64,000 nucleotides of DNA from Cytobacillus firmus (GTDB lineage: Bacteria > Bacillota > Bacilli > Bacillales > Cytobacillaceae): NCBI RefSeq assembly GCF_023612095.1, contig NZ_CP086235.1, positions 1,633,001 through 1,697,000 of the forward strand, written 5' to 3'. The position numbers were made by a program, and so were the translations under genes. Positions 35,244 to 44,600 of the stretch are shown piece after piece (position 1 is the first letter of the stretch; each line of letters starts with the position of its first letter). The notes below the pieces were generated by a model that ran no database searches, was not told the DNA's origin, and worked only from the letters and a program-made list of their open reading frames with translations.

Positions 35244-35741
35244 ATGTTCAAGAAATTATTTGGCAAAAAGGAAGCGGTCAAAGCAATTGAGATTAAGGCT
35301 GCTTTGACGGGTACAGCAGTTAATCTGGAAGAGGTGCCTGACCCTGTATTTGCAGAAAGAATGATGGGTGACGGTATTGCAATTGAACCTTCAGAAGGGG
35401 TTGTTGTTTCCCCGGTAAATGGAGAAGTAGTCCAAGTATTCCCTACCAAGCATGCCATTGGCATTCGTGCTGAAAATGGTGCCGAGGTGTTAATCCATAT
35501 TGGCCTTGAAACGGTCTCCATGAAAGGGGAAGGATTCGAGACCCATATTTCAGAAGGCTCAAAGGTCAGCGAAGGCGATAAGCTTGTCACGTTTGATTTA
35601 GCAATGGTTAAAGAAAAGGCAAAAAGCACAGTTACGCCAATTATTATCACTAATGGCGACCAGGTTGCTTCTCTTGAGAAAAATGCAGCAGGAGCTGTAA
35701 CGCGAGGTACTTCAACAGTAATGACAGTTACTGCGAAATAA
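35244..35741 (+). CDS. ypqE: Stand-alone PTS glucose-type EIIA protein (YpqE)
   Basis: 165 residues. A complete crr-type IIA domain: VVSPVNGEVVQVFPTKHAIGI and EVLIHIGLETVSMKGEGF, the latter with the phosphorylated His (about residue 86). It accepts phosphate from HPr and can feed a PTS permease lacking its own IIA, or act in regulation. No IIB or IIC gene is near. ATG chosen after GGATGGTG; an ATG five codons earlier is possible. Resembles B. subtilis ypqE. Confidence 0.9.
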   Translation: MFKKLFGKKEAVKAIEIKAALTGTAVNLEEVPDPVFAERMMGDGIAIEPSEGVVVSPVNGEVVQVFPTKHAIGIRAENGAEVLIHIGLETVSMKGEGFETHISEGSKVSEGDKLVTFDLAMVKEKAKSTVTPIIITNGDQVASLEKNAAGAVTRGTSTVMTVTAK

Positions 35742-35744
35742 TGA

Positions 35745-35777
35745 GAAAAAGCCGCTGATAATATTGGCGGCTTTTTT
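35745..35777 (+). terminator. Rho-independent terminator after ypqE
   Basis: AAGCCGC pairs with GCGGCTT, followed by TTTT. Confidence 0.8.
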
Positions 35778-35814
35778 CGAGTTATTTTTTTCAGTCTTTT
35801 TCTGTTTTTATCCT

Positions 35815-36909
35815 TCACTGTTCTGCCATGGTGAGGATGGAGGAAATTTGAATAACGGCATCGTCTGTACTGTTATTCACTGATTTTTCATTTGTCACAA
35901 TGAATTTCACTAAATGTTGACTGTCTTCGAGACCGCTGACAATATATTGATATCTTTCTTTAGTCAGCGGCCACCAGGCAGATAAGGATGTAATAAACAC
36001 ATCATCAATGAAAACATCCATCTTCCCGCCTTTTTCACTGCGAATCATATCGACCCCAAGGAAAGTGCCGCTAAACTGATATTCAAGACTGTCTCCCGCC
36101 ATGCTGCTCTCCCAAATGCCGTCTTTGTGAATAAATGATCCAGATATATCTGTAACATGAGGGATGGATGCTATTTCTATGTCCGCATTTTCATGAATGG
36201 GGGCAGAAAGCTCGGCAATTTCTGCCTGACTGCCGGCTAACTCTCTTATTTTCTTTATTAAGGTATCTGCATAGATTTTATAGCCGTGATCATTTGGATG
36301 GACCAAATCTTTTGTCAGTTCCTCTGCAGGTAATCCGGATAGTTCAAAAGGGTTTCTCATATCCACGTTTTTAGCGCCATAATGGTTAGAAATAAAAGAA
36401 ATCGCCTGAACAAACTCTTCGTTATCCAGCGGGTTTTCTGTAATGGTTATGATCTCGGTGTCAGGGTAAAGCTGTTTTGTTTTCCGGATAAGCCCTTCGT
36501 AGAAATAAGAAAATTGCTTTTCATCCATATATTTGCGGTCATTCTCCCCAAATACGATAAAAGTTAAATCGATTTTCCCTAAATGTTCGGATTGCTGAAG
36601 CTTATATAAACCTTCAAAGGCAGTGGCTCCACTTTGGACGATGGAATGCCTTTTGGCTATAATCCCAAATTCACTATGCAGATGCTTCTCAAGCCTTGTA
36701 AACCATGCCGATGATTTGGAGGTCGCACCTGACCCCCTGCCAATGCTGTCCCCGATAATCAGGTAATTGATATTATCTTTTGACGACAGCTTTTGATACA
36801 CGTTAGTTGGATTCGCCCCTTCAACTTTAGACAGGCTATCAAATAAATGATACAAACCATATATAAAAGTGATGATAAAAAAATATATGCCAATCTTCCT
36901 TCTCTTCAT
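35815..36909 (-). CDS. Membrane-anchored SGNH/GDSL hydrolase
   Basis: 364 residues. N-terminal uncleaved span (IGIYFFIITFIYGLYHLF). SGNH domain: IIGDSIGRGSGA (catalytic Ser, about residue 54), IVFGENDR (Asn, about residue 119) and VHPNDHGYK (Asp/His, about residue 208). The last 120 residues are beta-rich and resemble a carbohydrate-binding or lectin-like fold. GCGGGGGATTC lies before the ATG. Probably an extracellular esterase acting on a cell-wall or capsule ester. Distinct from ypmR in sequence and in its C-terminal domain. Confidence 0.85.
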   Translation of the reverse strand: MKRRKIGIYFFIITFIYGLYHLFDSLSKVEGANPTNVYQKLSSKDNINYLIIGDSIGRGSGATSKSSAWFTRLEKHLHSEFGIIAKRHSIVQSGATAFEGLYKLQQSEHLGKIDLTFIVFGENDRKYMDEKQFSYFYEGLIRKTKQLYPDTEIITITENPLDNEEFVQAISFISNHYGAKNVDMRNPFELSGLPAEELTKDLVHPNDHGYKIYADTLIKKIRELAGSQAEIAELSAPIHENADIEIASIPHVTDISGSFIHKDGIWESSMAGDSLEYQFSGTFLGVDMIRSEKGGKMDVFIDDVFITSLSAWWPLTKERYQYIVSGLEDSQHLVKFIVTNEKSVNNSTDDAVIQISSILTMAEQ

Positions 36910-37096
36910 TGGTTTGAATCCCCCGCTTCTTTTCTCTTACGTTTATCCTACCCTATTAATGGCAAAGGGGGAAGGTTTTAAAATGGAGTTAGAGTGTTTT
37001 TTGAAAAAAATGGGCGTATGCACATGCGGGTCAAGTTCACCGTACATACATTAATATTGAAAATGCCCAAGAAATCTTGTTGAGGAGTGATTATTT

Positions 37097-37264
37097 ATGT
37101 ATAAAGGTGCAGTTGCTGGTGCTGGCTACGACCAATGTTATCCAGGATATGGCTATCCTGTTGCTGGTGCTCATTATGGAGGAGGGTATGGCGGTTTTGC
37201 ATTGATCGTCGTATTGTTCATTCTATTGATTATTATCGGAGCATGCTGCTGCGGAAATTGGTAA
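37097..37264 (+). CDS. YjcZ-family small sporulation protein
   Basis: 55 residues. A Gly/Tyr/Ala-rich soluble part (GYGYPVAGAHYGGG) is followed by GGFALIVVLFILLIIIG and a CCCGNW end. The GGFALIVVLFILL segment is the hallmark of the YjcZ/SscA family, short membrane peptides made in the spore mother cell in Bacillus. TTGAGGAGTGATT precedes the ATG, and a strong terminator follows. Exact paralogue not assignable. Confidence 0.85.
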   Translation: MYKGAVAGAGYDQCYPGYGYPVAGAHYGGGYGGFALIVVLFILLIIIGACCCGNW

Positions 37265-37280
37265 AATAAATGGAATTTGT

Positions 37281-37314
37281 GAAGGCTGCTCGTAATGAGC
37301 AGCCTTTGTTTTTG
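37281..37314 (+). terminator. Rho-independent terminator after the YjcZ-type gene
   Basis: AAGGCTGCTC pairs with GAGCAGCCTT around 5 nt, followed by TGTTTTT. Confidence 0.88.
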
Positions 37315-37480
37315 GGGCAGTGTGTATTTGGTGAATTTTACATAAATTATTCTAAAGACGAACATTATGTAATTTTTTTTATTTGATAGTTCGTAAAAAT
37401 GTTGACCTCCACTTATGTATTTGATATAGTTACCTTTGGTTGATGAAATTAACGAATAATGCGTCTGGGGGAATAGGACG

Positions 37481-38947
37481 ATGAATGCGAATTATGATGT
37501 GATTGTTGTCGGTGCTGGACCGGCTGGAATATTTACTTGTTATGAATTAACTCTTAAAATGCCTGAAGCAAAAATTTTATTAATTGATAAAGGCCATGAT
37601 ATTTATAAAAGAAATTGTCCGATTTTACAGAAAAAGATTTCGAAATGCCCGCCTGCAGCAGGAAGAAAAGAATTTGCAGGCTGCCTGCCCGCTTGTTCTA
37701 TCACGAATGGATTTGGCGGAGCAGGGGCTTATTCAGATGGGAAATTTAATATAACGAGTGAGTTTGGCGGCTGGATGACCGATTATCTCCCGGACTCCCA
37801 GGTTGTTGATTTGATAAAATATGTTGACGAAATTAATTTGAAGCATGGCGCGACTGAAAGCATTACAGATCCAATGACTGATGAAGTGAGGGATATTGAG
37901 CGCCGCGGATATGCAGCAGGGCTTAAACTGCTTCGTGCGCAGGTCAGGCATTTGGGCACCGAGCAGAATCTAGAAATCCTAAAGAGCATTTATGAATATT
38001 TACGTGAAAAAATTGATATGTCCTATAAGACAGAGGTTGAAGATCTTATAACAGAGAAAACCCCTGATGGCCATCGGATTATGGGGGTCAAGCTTAAGTC
38101 CGGAAATGAAGTTCATGCTGATAAGGTGGTTGTAGCACCAGGGAGAGATGGATCAGTTTGGCTGGCAAACCTCCTGAAGTCACGCCGCTTGAAGATGATC
38201 AATAATCAGGTCGATATTGGCGTGCGGGTTGAAACTTCGGATATTGTCATGGAAGAGATCAATAAACATCTTTACGAAGGAAAGTTTACATTTAATACAT
38301 CTGTCGGTACAAGAGTGCGTACATTCTGCAGCAATCCTTCCGGCCATGTTGTAGTGGAAAACCACTCAGGAATCATGCTTGCGAATGGCCATGCTTACAA
38401 AGACCCTAAGCTGGGAAGTACTAATACAAACTTTGCGCTGCTTGTATCCCATACATTCTCTGAACCGTTTGATAAGCCAAATGAATACGCGCATGAAATT
38501 TCAAGGCTTGCCAACAGCCTTTCAAACGGCGGAATCATTGTCCAAAAGTATGGAGATATATTAAAAGGGAGAAGGTCTACTGAGAAGCGGATTAAAGAAG
38601 GCTTCCTTGAGCCGACCTTAAAGGAAGCGGTCCCTGGAGACTTAGGCCTTGTGCTGCCATATAATACAATGAAAAGCCTGATTGAAATGACAGAGGCTTT
38701 AAACCATGTATCTCCTGGCCTTGCATCTGAACATACGCTATTCTATGGTGTGGAGGCAAAATTCTACTCTGCACGTCCCAAGTTGAATGACCGTTTCGAA
38801 ACGGAAATCAGCGGACTTTATGTTGGCGGGGATGGTGCAGGCATTACCAGAGGACTTGCACAGGCGGGTGCCTGCGGTGTCTGGATTGCAAGGGATATTA
38901 TCGAAAAGACAAGTAATGTACCTGGAAGAGAACCTGCATTGGTATAA
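37481..38947 (+). CDS. FAD-dependent oxidoreductase (COG2509 type)
   Basis: 488 residues. VIVVGAGPAGIF at the N-terminus binds the ADP of FAD; KVVVAPGRDGS is a second dinucleotide-fold element; GLYVGGDGAGITRGLAQAG near the C-terminus closes the flavin site. Six cysteines lie between residues 40 and 75 (NCPILQKKISKCPP, GCLPACS), a possible Fe-S or redox pair region. COG2509 enzymes are uncharacterised dehydrogenases. TCTGGGGGAATAGGACG precedes the ATG. Transcribed alone, just before the lysine catabolic genes. Confidence 0.85.
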   Translation: MNANYDVIVVGAGPAGIFTCYELTLKMPEAKILLIDKGHDIYKRNCPILQKKISKCPPAAGRKEFAGCLPACSITNGFGGAGAYSDGKFNITSEFGGWMTDYLPDSQVVDLIKYVDEINLKHGATESITDPMTDEVRDIERRGYAAGLKLLRAQVRHLGTEQNLEILKSIYEYLREKIDMSYKTEVEDLITEKTPDGHRIMGVKLKSGNEVHADKVVVAPGRDGSVWLANLLKSRRLKMINNQVDIGVRVETSDIVMEEINKHLYEGKFTFNTSVGTRVRTFCSNPSGHVVVENHSGIMLANGHAYKDPKLGSTNTNFALLVSHTFSEPFDKPNEYAHEISRLANSLSNGGIIVQKYGDILKGRRSTEKRIKEGFLEPTLKEAVPGDLGLVLPYNTMKSLIEMTEALNHVSPGLASEHTLFYGVEAKFYSARPKLNDRFETEISGLYVGGDGAGITRGLAQAGACGVWIARDIIEKTSNVPGREPALV

Positions 38948-39006
38948 AAATACAGGGGTTTGAAAGTATAATTTGGATTGAACAGAATGATGAAAATGAC
39001 TTTTGA

Positions 39007-39035
39007 GCAGCCGCTATCCAGCGGCTGTTTTTTTT
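39007..39035 (+). terminator. Rho-independent terminator before yodT
   Basis: CAGCCGCT pairs with AGCGGCTG around 4 nt, followed by eight T. The rest of the gap to yodT (39036-39236) shows no convincing promoter or palindrome. Confidence 0.88.
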
Positions 39036-39236
39036 GCAGCGAAAAAATAGATCACTCTGCAAAATTCTTTTATGAAAGATTTCTTAAGTGACTTCATACA
39101 ATTTACTATATTGCCATTTGGTAGAGAATATCTGCCTTGTAGAATTGAAGATTTGCTGTGAAAGGTCATGAAGCCATCGGCGGATATTGATTAGCCGCAG
39201 GCAAATTTCGTAATTATAGTTGGAGGGAGTACGCTG

Positions 39237-40595
39237 ATGAACCAGTCGAACTTAATTAAGCCGATGCTTGATGCACAGTACCCGATCATTGATTATGGCA
39301 GGGGAGTTTATCTATATGATACGGACGGAAAGGAATACCTGGATGCATCATCCGGCGCAATAACGGCCAATATTGGCCATGGTGTGGAGGAAATCATTGA
39401 GGCAATGCATGAACAGGCGAAAAAAGTTTCTTTTGTATATCGATCGCAATTTACGAGCGGCGCAGCTGAAAAGCTTGCCCATAAAATAGCTGAGGCTGCG
39501 ATCGGAGACTTGAATTGGAGCTTTTTTGTGAACAGCGGGTCTGAGGCCACTGAAACAGCTATGAAAATAGCGATTCAGTACTGGCAGGAAAAAGGCATTG
39601 TGACAAAAACAAAGGTGCTCTCAAGGTGGATGAGCTATCATGGCATAACCCTGGGAGCTTTATCAATGTCAGGACATACGGGCAGAAGGGCTCGCTTCAT
39701 ACCGCTGCTTGAGGATTTTCCTGTCATTCATCCTCCATATTGCTATAGGTGCCCCTACAATCTGGAAGCGCCTGAATGCGGTTATCTGTGTGCACATGAA
39801 CTTGAAACCGTCATTAAACGGATAGGGCCAGACAATATTGCTGCGTTTATCGCAGAACCAGTCATTGGCGCTGCAGGCGGTGCCATTACCCCTCCAAAGG
39901 ATTACTACCGGATAATCAAAGAAATTTGTGAGCGGTATGACATTTTATTTATTGCTGATGAGGTTATGACTGGTTTTGGGAGAACAGGCACAATGCTTGC
40001 CTGCGAGCATTGGAATATAAAGCCTGATATTGTCGCACTTGGAAAAGGAATGGGAGCCGGGTATGCTCCGATTGCAGCTGCACTTGTAAGCGATGAAGTA
40101 ATGGAGCCCATACTGGCAGGTTCAAAAAGCATTATGAGCGGCCATACCTTGAGTGCCAATCCGCAGTCATGTGCAGTGTCCCTCGCAGTGCTTGAATATA
40201 TTGAGAAAAACAATATTATCCCGGAAACAGAAAGCAAAGGAGTGTATTTAAGAAATAAATTGACTAAGCTGCAATCCAAATTTTCCTTTATTGGTGATGT
40301 AAGGGGAAAAGGGCTGATGGTCGGACTTGAATTTGTAAAGGATCCTCTGACAAAAGAGCCGTTTACAAAAAGCTTCGGTTTGACTCAGAGATTAATACAG
40401 GAAGCACAGGAGCATGGTCTGCTTATTTACCCTGCAGGTGCGGGTACAAATGGCACAGACGGGGATGCCGTAATGATCGCACCGCCGCTGACTATTACCA
40501 AAAGGGAAATCGATGATCTGGTAAAGAGGTTTGAAAAGACTTTGCAGGTTTTCTCAGAAAATCATTTGATCCCTGATGAGGGAGAGGGTGAATAA
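39237..40595 (+). CDS. yodT: Class III aminotransferase YodT, probable N6-acetyl-beta-lysine transaminase
   Basis: 452 residues, fold type I. NSGSEATETAMKIA (phosphate site), FIADEVMTGFGRTG (Asp on the pyridine N) and VALGKGMGAGYAPI (cofactor Lys near residue 269) are the class III landmarks. An insertion CYRCPYNLEAPECGYLC contains four Cys in a C-x2-C..C-x4-C pattern seen in some omega-aminotransferases. Order yodT-S-R-Q-(...)-P-kamA is that of B. subtilis. Its role in removing the 3-amino group of acetyl-beta-lysine is inferred from the pathway. TTGGAGGGAGTACGCTG precedes the ATG. Confidence 0.88.
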   Translation: MNQSNLIKPMLDAQYPIIDYGRGVYLYDTDGKEYLDASSGAITANIGHGVEEIIEAMHEQAKKVSFVYRSQFTSGAAEKLAHKIAEAAIGDLNWSFFVNSGSEATETAMKIAIQYWQEKGIVTKTKVLSRWMSYHGITLGALSMSGHTGRRARFIPLLEDFPVIHPPYCYRCPYNLEAPECGYLCAHELETVIKRIGPDNIAAFIAEPVIGAAGGAITPPKDYYRIIKEICERYDILFIADEVMTGFGRTGTMLACEHWNIKPDIVALGKGMGAGYAPIAAALVSDEVMEPILAGSKSIMSGHTLSANPQSCAVSLAVLEYIEKNNIIPETESKGVYLRNKLTKLQSKFSFIGDVRGKGLMVGLEFVKDPLTKEPFTKSFGLTQRLIQEAQEHGLLIYPAGAGTNGTDGDAVMIAPPLTITKREIDDLVKRFEKTLQVFSENHLIPDEGEGE

Positions 40596-40597
40596 CA

Positions 40598-41290
40598 ATG
40601 GAGAACACATTTAATAAGATTATTGAACTTGATGAGGCGATGAAGCATTTTCGGGACGGCATGATCATTATGTTTGGCGGCTTCGGCGGAATTGGCACCC
40701 CTCCGTCCCTTATCGACGGCATTTTGGATAATGGATTCAAAGATTTAACACTTATTGGCAATGATTCAGGCTTTCCCCATATTGGGATCGGGAAGGTGGT
40801 AAGCCAGGGAAGGGCGAAGAAAATGATTGCTTCTCATATTGGCTCAAATCCCGTTGCCGGCCAACTCATGACAGATGGGAAGATGGAAGTGGAATTTTCA
40901 CCCCAGGGGATATTGGCTGAAAGAATACGTGCTGGCGGAGTCGGCATTCCTGCCATCCTTTCCGACATTGGCCTTGATAACGACATTGTGACCGGCAATA
41001 AGCAAACATGCAGCCTGGGCGGAAAAAAGTATCTTGTCGAGACGGCCCTGACTGCAGATATATCGATTGTTTTTGCTAAGAAAGCTGATCCTTACGGGAA
41101 CTTAATTTTTGACAAAAGTGCCAGAAACACAAACCCGCTTGTCGCCATGGCTGGTGATATGACAATTGCGGAAGTGGAGGAAATTGTCCCGCTTGGCAGC
41201 CTGGATCCTGATGAAATTATAACACCGGGAGTTTTCGTTAATTATATCGTTCCATCGAAGGGAGTGAATTGGAAATGGGCATGGGAGTAG
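40598..41290 (+). CDS. yodS: 3-oxoacid CoA-transferase subunit A (YodS)
   Basis: 230 residues. Alpha subunit of a SCOT-type CoA-transferase: IIMFGGFGGIGTPPSLIDGI near the N-terminus is the CoA-binding glycine loop, and HIGSNP and AVVDLT-like strands follow. Paired with the beta subunit YodR, with which it overlaps by 16 bp. In this locus it should activate a keto acid from beta-lysine breakdown to its CoA ester. GAGGGAGAGGGTG precedes the ATG. Confidence 0.92.
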   Translation: MENTFNKIIELDEAMKHFRDGMIIMFGGFGGIGTPPSLIDGILDNGFKDLTLIGNDSGFPHIGIGKVVSQGRAKKMIASHIGSNPVAGQLMTDGKMEVEFSPQGILAERIRAGGVGIPAILSDIGLDNDIVTGNKQTCSLGGKKYLVETALTADISIVFAKKADPYGNLIFDKSARNTNPLVAMAGDMTIAEVEEIVPLGSLDPDEIITPGVFVNYIVPSKGVNWKWAWE

Positions 41291-41937
41291 AGATTAGAAA
41301 TCGTATTGCCAAACGTGCTGCGGAGGAAATCAAGAACGGGATGATTGTAAATCTCGGTATTGGAATCCCATCGCTTGTGCCCAATCATTTGCCTGACGGG
41401 ACAAATGTAATGTTTCATGCGGAAAATGGCATTACAGGTATGGGGCCAAGTCCGGAGAAAGGGAAGGAAGATGAGAATCTATGTAATGCAGGAGGTTTTC
41501 CGGTTTCCATTGTAAAGGGTGCTTCATATTGCGACAGCACCATTGCATTCGGGATGATACGCAGAGGGCGAGTTGATATGACAATTCTTGGCTCCCTGGA
41601 GGTAAGCGGAAAAGGGGATTTGGCCAATTGGATTGTACCGGGGAAAAAAGTTCCCGGCATGGGCGGTGCAATGGAGCTTGCCCAAAAAGCAAGAAAAGTC
41701 ATTGTCCTAATGAACCAGACAGACAAGTACGGGAACCCAAAAATTGTGGACGAGTGCACCCTGCCTCTTACATCAGCACGCTGTGTAAACATGATTATTA
41801 CAGAGATGGCTGTCTTTCAAATATCAGCTCATGGACTCACACTGACTGACTTGTTTACGCCGCACTCTATAAATGAAGTCAGGGCAAAAACGGGCTGCAG
41901 TTTTACAATTGCTGAGAATGTGAGAGTGATTAATTGA
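41275..41937 (+). CDS. yodR: 3-oxoacid CoA-transferase subunit B (YodR)
   Basis: 220 residues. Beta subunit: NLGIGIPSLVPNHL near residue 28, and FHAENGITGMGP near residue 48, where the Glu of ENG is the catalytic residue that carries CoA. ATG chosen after AAGGGAGTGAATTGG; a TTG two codons earlier is less likely. Overlap with yodS ensures equal synthesis. Confidence 0.92.
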   Translation: MGMGVEIRNRIAKRAAEEIKNGMIVNLGIGIPSLVPNHLPDGTNVMFHAENGITGMGPSPEKGKEDENLCNAGGFPVSIVKGASYCDSTIAFGMIRRGRVDMTILGSLEVSGKGDLANWIVPGKKVPGMGGAMELAQKARKVIVLMNQTDKYGNPKIVDECTLPLTSARCVNMIITEMAVFQISAHGLTLTDLFTPHSINEVRAKTGCSFTIAENVRVIN

Positions 41938-41976
41938 TAGAGTTATTTCCCTTGGCCTTAATAAAGGAGTGAGAAT

Positions 41977-43254
41977 ATGAATGCTCATGCAAAGATTAAA
42001 CGATGGCTGGAAGAAAATAAGCAAAGAGGAACAAGACTTCTTCAGCAACTGGTCCAGGAAGGCAGCATCCGCGGAAATGAAAGCAGTGCACAGGCCATCA
42101 TCATAGAAAAATGCCGCAAACTTGGACTAACCCTTGATATTTGGGAAATCGGCAAGGAACAATTGATTAAGCATCCTGCCTTTTGTTCAGATCGAAAGGA
42201 TTTTTCCGGAAATCCCAATGTGGTGGCTGTTTTGAAAGGAACAGGCGGAGGAAGGTCCATCATCCTCAATGGCCATATTGATGTCGTTCCGGAAGGAGAC
42301 CGAAATGATTGGGAACATGATCCATTTAGCGGCAGAATCGAAGATGGAAAGCTATTTGGCAGGGGTTCGACCGATATGAAAGGCGGCACCGTTTCGCTCC
42401 TGCTTGCCATGGAAGCCATTATTGCGCTTGGAATCAAGCTTAAAGGAGATGTGATTTTTCAAAGTGTCATAGAAGAAGAAAGCGGCGGGGCTGGTACATT
42501 GGCAGCAGTCCTCAGGGGATATTCTGCCGATGGGGCAATCATTCCTGAACCGACTAATATGAAACTGTTTCCAAAACAGCAGGGCTCGATGTGGTTTCGG
42601 ATATCAGTCAAAGGGCGTTCAGCTCACGGAGGAACCCGATATGAGGGCGTCAATGCCATTGAAAAAGCCATGTATGTGATAACAAAGCTTCAGGAGCTTG
42701 AGAAGGTAAGGAACCTTAAAATTGAAGACCCGCTTTATTCAAAGATCCCTATTCCGATTCCTATTAATATTGGAAAAATATACAGCGGAGAGTGGCCATC
42801 TTCCGTACCGGATATTGCTGTCATAGAGGGAAGGATGGGGGTAGCACCGGATGAAGAGATGAAATCTGCCGAAAAAGAGCTGGAGGATTGCCTGAAGGAA
42901 GCAGCCCAACATGATGGATGGCTTAAAAAGAATCCTCCTCAAGTTGAATGGTTTGGCGGACGCTGGCTGCCCGGTGATCTGGAACAGGATCATCCTTTAA
43001 TGGCTGTATTATCCGAATCCTTTGAAACCGTAAAAGGAAAACAGCCGTCAGTTGAGGCATCACCTTGGGGCACGGATGGAGGCATATTATCCAAAGTAGG
43101 AAATACACCTGTTGTTGTCTTCGGGCCAGGTGTAACGGAAGCCGCCCATGATGTAAACGAATTTATTTTCTTAGAGGAAGTTTTTGATGCGGCTGAAATT
43201 ATTGCTCTGGCCATACTGGAATGGTGCGGCACTAATCAGGGAGAGGGGAAATAA
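41977..43254 (+). CDS. yodQ: M20-family deacylase YodQ, probable acetamidobutyrate deacetylase
   Basis: 425 residues, ArgE/DapE-type metallohydrolase. NGHIDVVPEGD (metal His and catalytic Asp, about residue 92), GRGSTDMKGG (bridging Asp), VIEEESGGAGT (catalytic Glu pair, about residue 166) and a late His in EAAHDVNEF. The dimerisation lid is present. Within this locus a fitting reaction is removal of acetyl from 4-acetamidobutyrate to give GABA, because a GABA-type aminotransferase follows 2 bp later; this is inference. AAAGGAGTGAGAAT precedes the ATG. Confidence 0.87.
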   Translation: MNAHAKIKRWLEENKQRGTRLLQQLVQEGSIRGNESSAQAIIIEKCRKLGLTLDIWEIGKEQLIKHPAFCSDRKDFSGNPNVVAVLKGTGGGRSIILNGHIDVVPEGDRNDWEHDPFSGRIEDGKLFGRGSTDMKGGTVSLLLAMEAIIALGIKLKGDVIFQSVIEEESGGAGTLAAVLRGYSADGAIIPEPTNMKLFPKQQGSMWFRISVKGRSAHGGTRYEGVNAIEKAMYVITKLQELEKVRNLKIEDPLYSKIPIPIPINIGKIYSGEWPSSVPDIAVIEGRMGVAPDEEMKSAEKELEDCLKEAAQHDGWLKKNPPQVEWFGGRWLPGDLEQDHPLMAVLSESFETVKGKQPSVEASPWGTDGGILSKVGNTPVVVFGPGVTEAAHDVNEFIFLEEVFDAAEIIALAILEWCGTNQGEGK

Positions 43255-43256
43255 GG

Positions 43257-44588
43257 ATGGGATCAATTAATATAAGAACAGAGCTGCCGGGACCAAAAGG
43301 GAAGGAATTATTGGCTAAAAAGGAGAAGAATGTTCCAAAGGGGCCATTTAACACGATGCAGACATTTGCTGCTAAAGGGGATGGAGCACTTCTGACAGAT
43401 ATAGATGGAAATACGTTTCTTGATTTTGCGGGGGCCATCGGGACACTGAATGTTGGACACTGTCCGCCTAGGGTTATTGAAGCGCTGCATGCCCAAATTG
43501 ACCAATATCTTCACCCATGCTTCCATGTCATGATGTATGAGCCTTATATCAAGCTGGCAGAGAAACTCAACAGCATTACACCAGGCAATCACAGCAAAAA
43601 AACCTTCTTTTTAAGCACCGGAGCAGAGGCGGTGGAAAATGCGGTTAAAATAGCAAGGAAATATACAGGCAGAAAAGGAATTATATCATTTGAAAGGGGC
43701 TTTCATGGCCGTACCTATATGTCCATGAGTTTAACGAGCAAGGTAAAACCGTATAAATATGAATTCGGGCCATTTGCGCCGGAAACGTATAAATGGCCTT
43801 ATCCTTATTATTACCGCAGCGAGGGGCTGAAGGATAAAGACCATGATAATGCCCTGCTTAAGAGATTCGAAACGTTTTTTCTGAGCGAGGTGCCGCCTGA
43901 AGAAATCGCTGCTGTCATTATGGAACCTGTTCAGGGTGAAGGTGGTTTTGTCATGCCGTCGTCCCATTTTGTAAAAGGTGTTAAAGAGCTTTGTGAAAAA
44001 CATGGAATCCTTTTTATCGCTGATGAGGTACAGACAGGATTTGGCAGGACAGGCAAAATGTTTGCCATGGAGCATTATGATGTTGTGCCGGATCTTATGA
44101 CCATGTCTAAATCGATCGGTGCCGGATTGCCGATCAGTGCTGTAACTGGAAGGGCAGATATAATGGATTCACCGAATATTGGTGAAATCGGCGGAACTTA
44201 TGGAGGCAGTCCGCTAGGCTGTGCGGCTGCATTAGAAGTGATATGGACAATTGAGGAAGAAGGATTACTAGAAAGAGCAAATGAAATCGGAAGTCTTTTC
44301 ACTGAAAAATTTTCTGATTTTCCTTTAAAATATAAGCAAGTGGGTGAAGTACGTTCTTTAGGAGCAATGTGTGCCATTGAATTTGTTAAAGATCAGGAAA
44401 CAAAGGAACCTAATAAAGAAATTGTTCAGGAAATCCTGTCAAAAGCACACAAGCGCGGCCTCATCATAATGAGCGCCGGCTTATATGGCAATATTATTCG
44501 TTTGCTCAGTCCGCTTGTTACAACCAATGAACAGCTCAATGAAGGATTTTCCGTACTGGAAGAAGTAATAGGCGAATGCTGCACATAA
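43257..44588 (+). CDS. GABA-type class III aminotransferase (GabT-like)
   Basis: 443 residues. STGAEAVENAVKIAR (phosphate site), FIADEVQTGFGRTG, and LMTMSKSIGAGLPISA with the cofactor Lys (about residue 282). The pattern and length fit 4-aminobutyrate aminotransferases. Absent from the B. subtilis yod operon as I know it, so its insertion between yodQ and the aldehyde dehydrogenase points to GABA as an intermediate here. Starts 2 bp after yodQ. Confidence 0.87.
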   Translation: MGSINIRTELPGPKGKELLAKKEKNVPKGPFNTMQTFAAKGDGALLTDIDGNTFLDFAGAIGTLNVGHCPPRVIEALHAQIDQYLHPCFHVMMYEPYIKLAEKLNSITPGNHSKKTFFLSTGAEAVENAVKIARKYTGRKGIISFERGFHGRTYMSMSLTSKVKPYKYEFGPFAPETYKWPYPYYYRSEGLKDKDHDNALLKRFETFFLSEVPPEEIAAVIMEPVQGEGGFVMPSSHFVKGVKELCEKHGILFIADEVQTGFGRTGKMFAMEHYDVVPDLMTMSKSIGAGLPISAVTGRADIMDSPNIGEIGGTYGGSPLGCAAALEVIWTIEEEGLLERANEIGSLFTEKFSDFPLKYKQVGEVRSLGAMCAIEFVKDQETKEPNKEIVQEILSKAHKRGLIIMSAGLYGNIIRLLSPLVTTNEQLNEGFSVLEEVIGECCT

Positions 44589-44600
44589 GGAGGAATTCCA

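Noticed and set aside
36869..37054. Plus-strand frame overlapping the start of the SGNH hydrolase
   Set aside because: It overlaps the well-supported minus-strand gene and its binding site, and has no start signal of its own.
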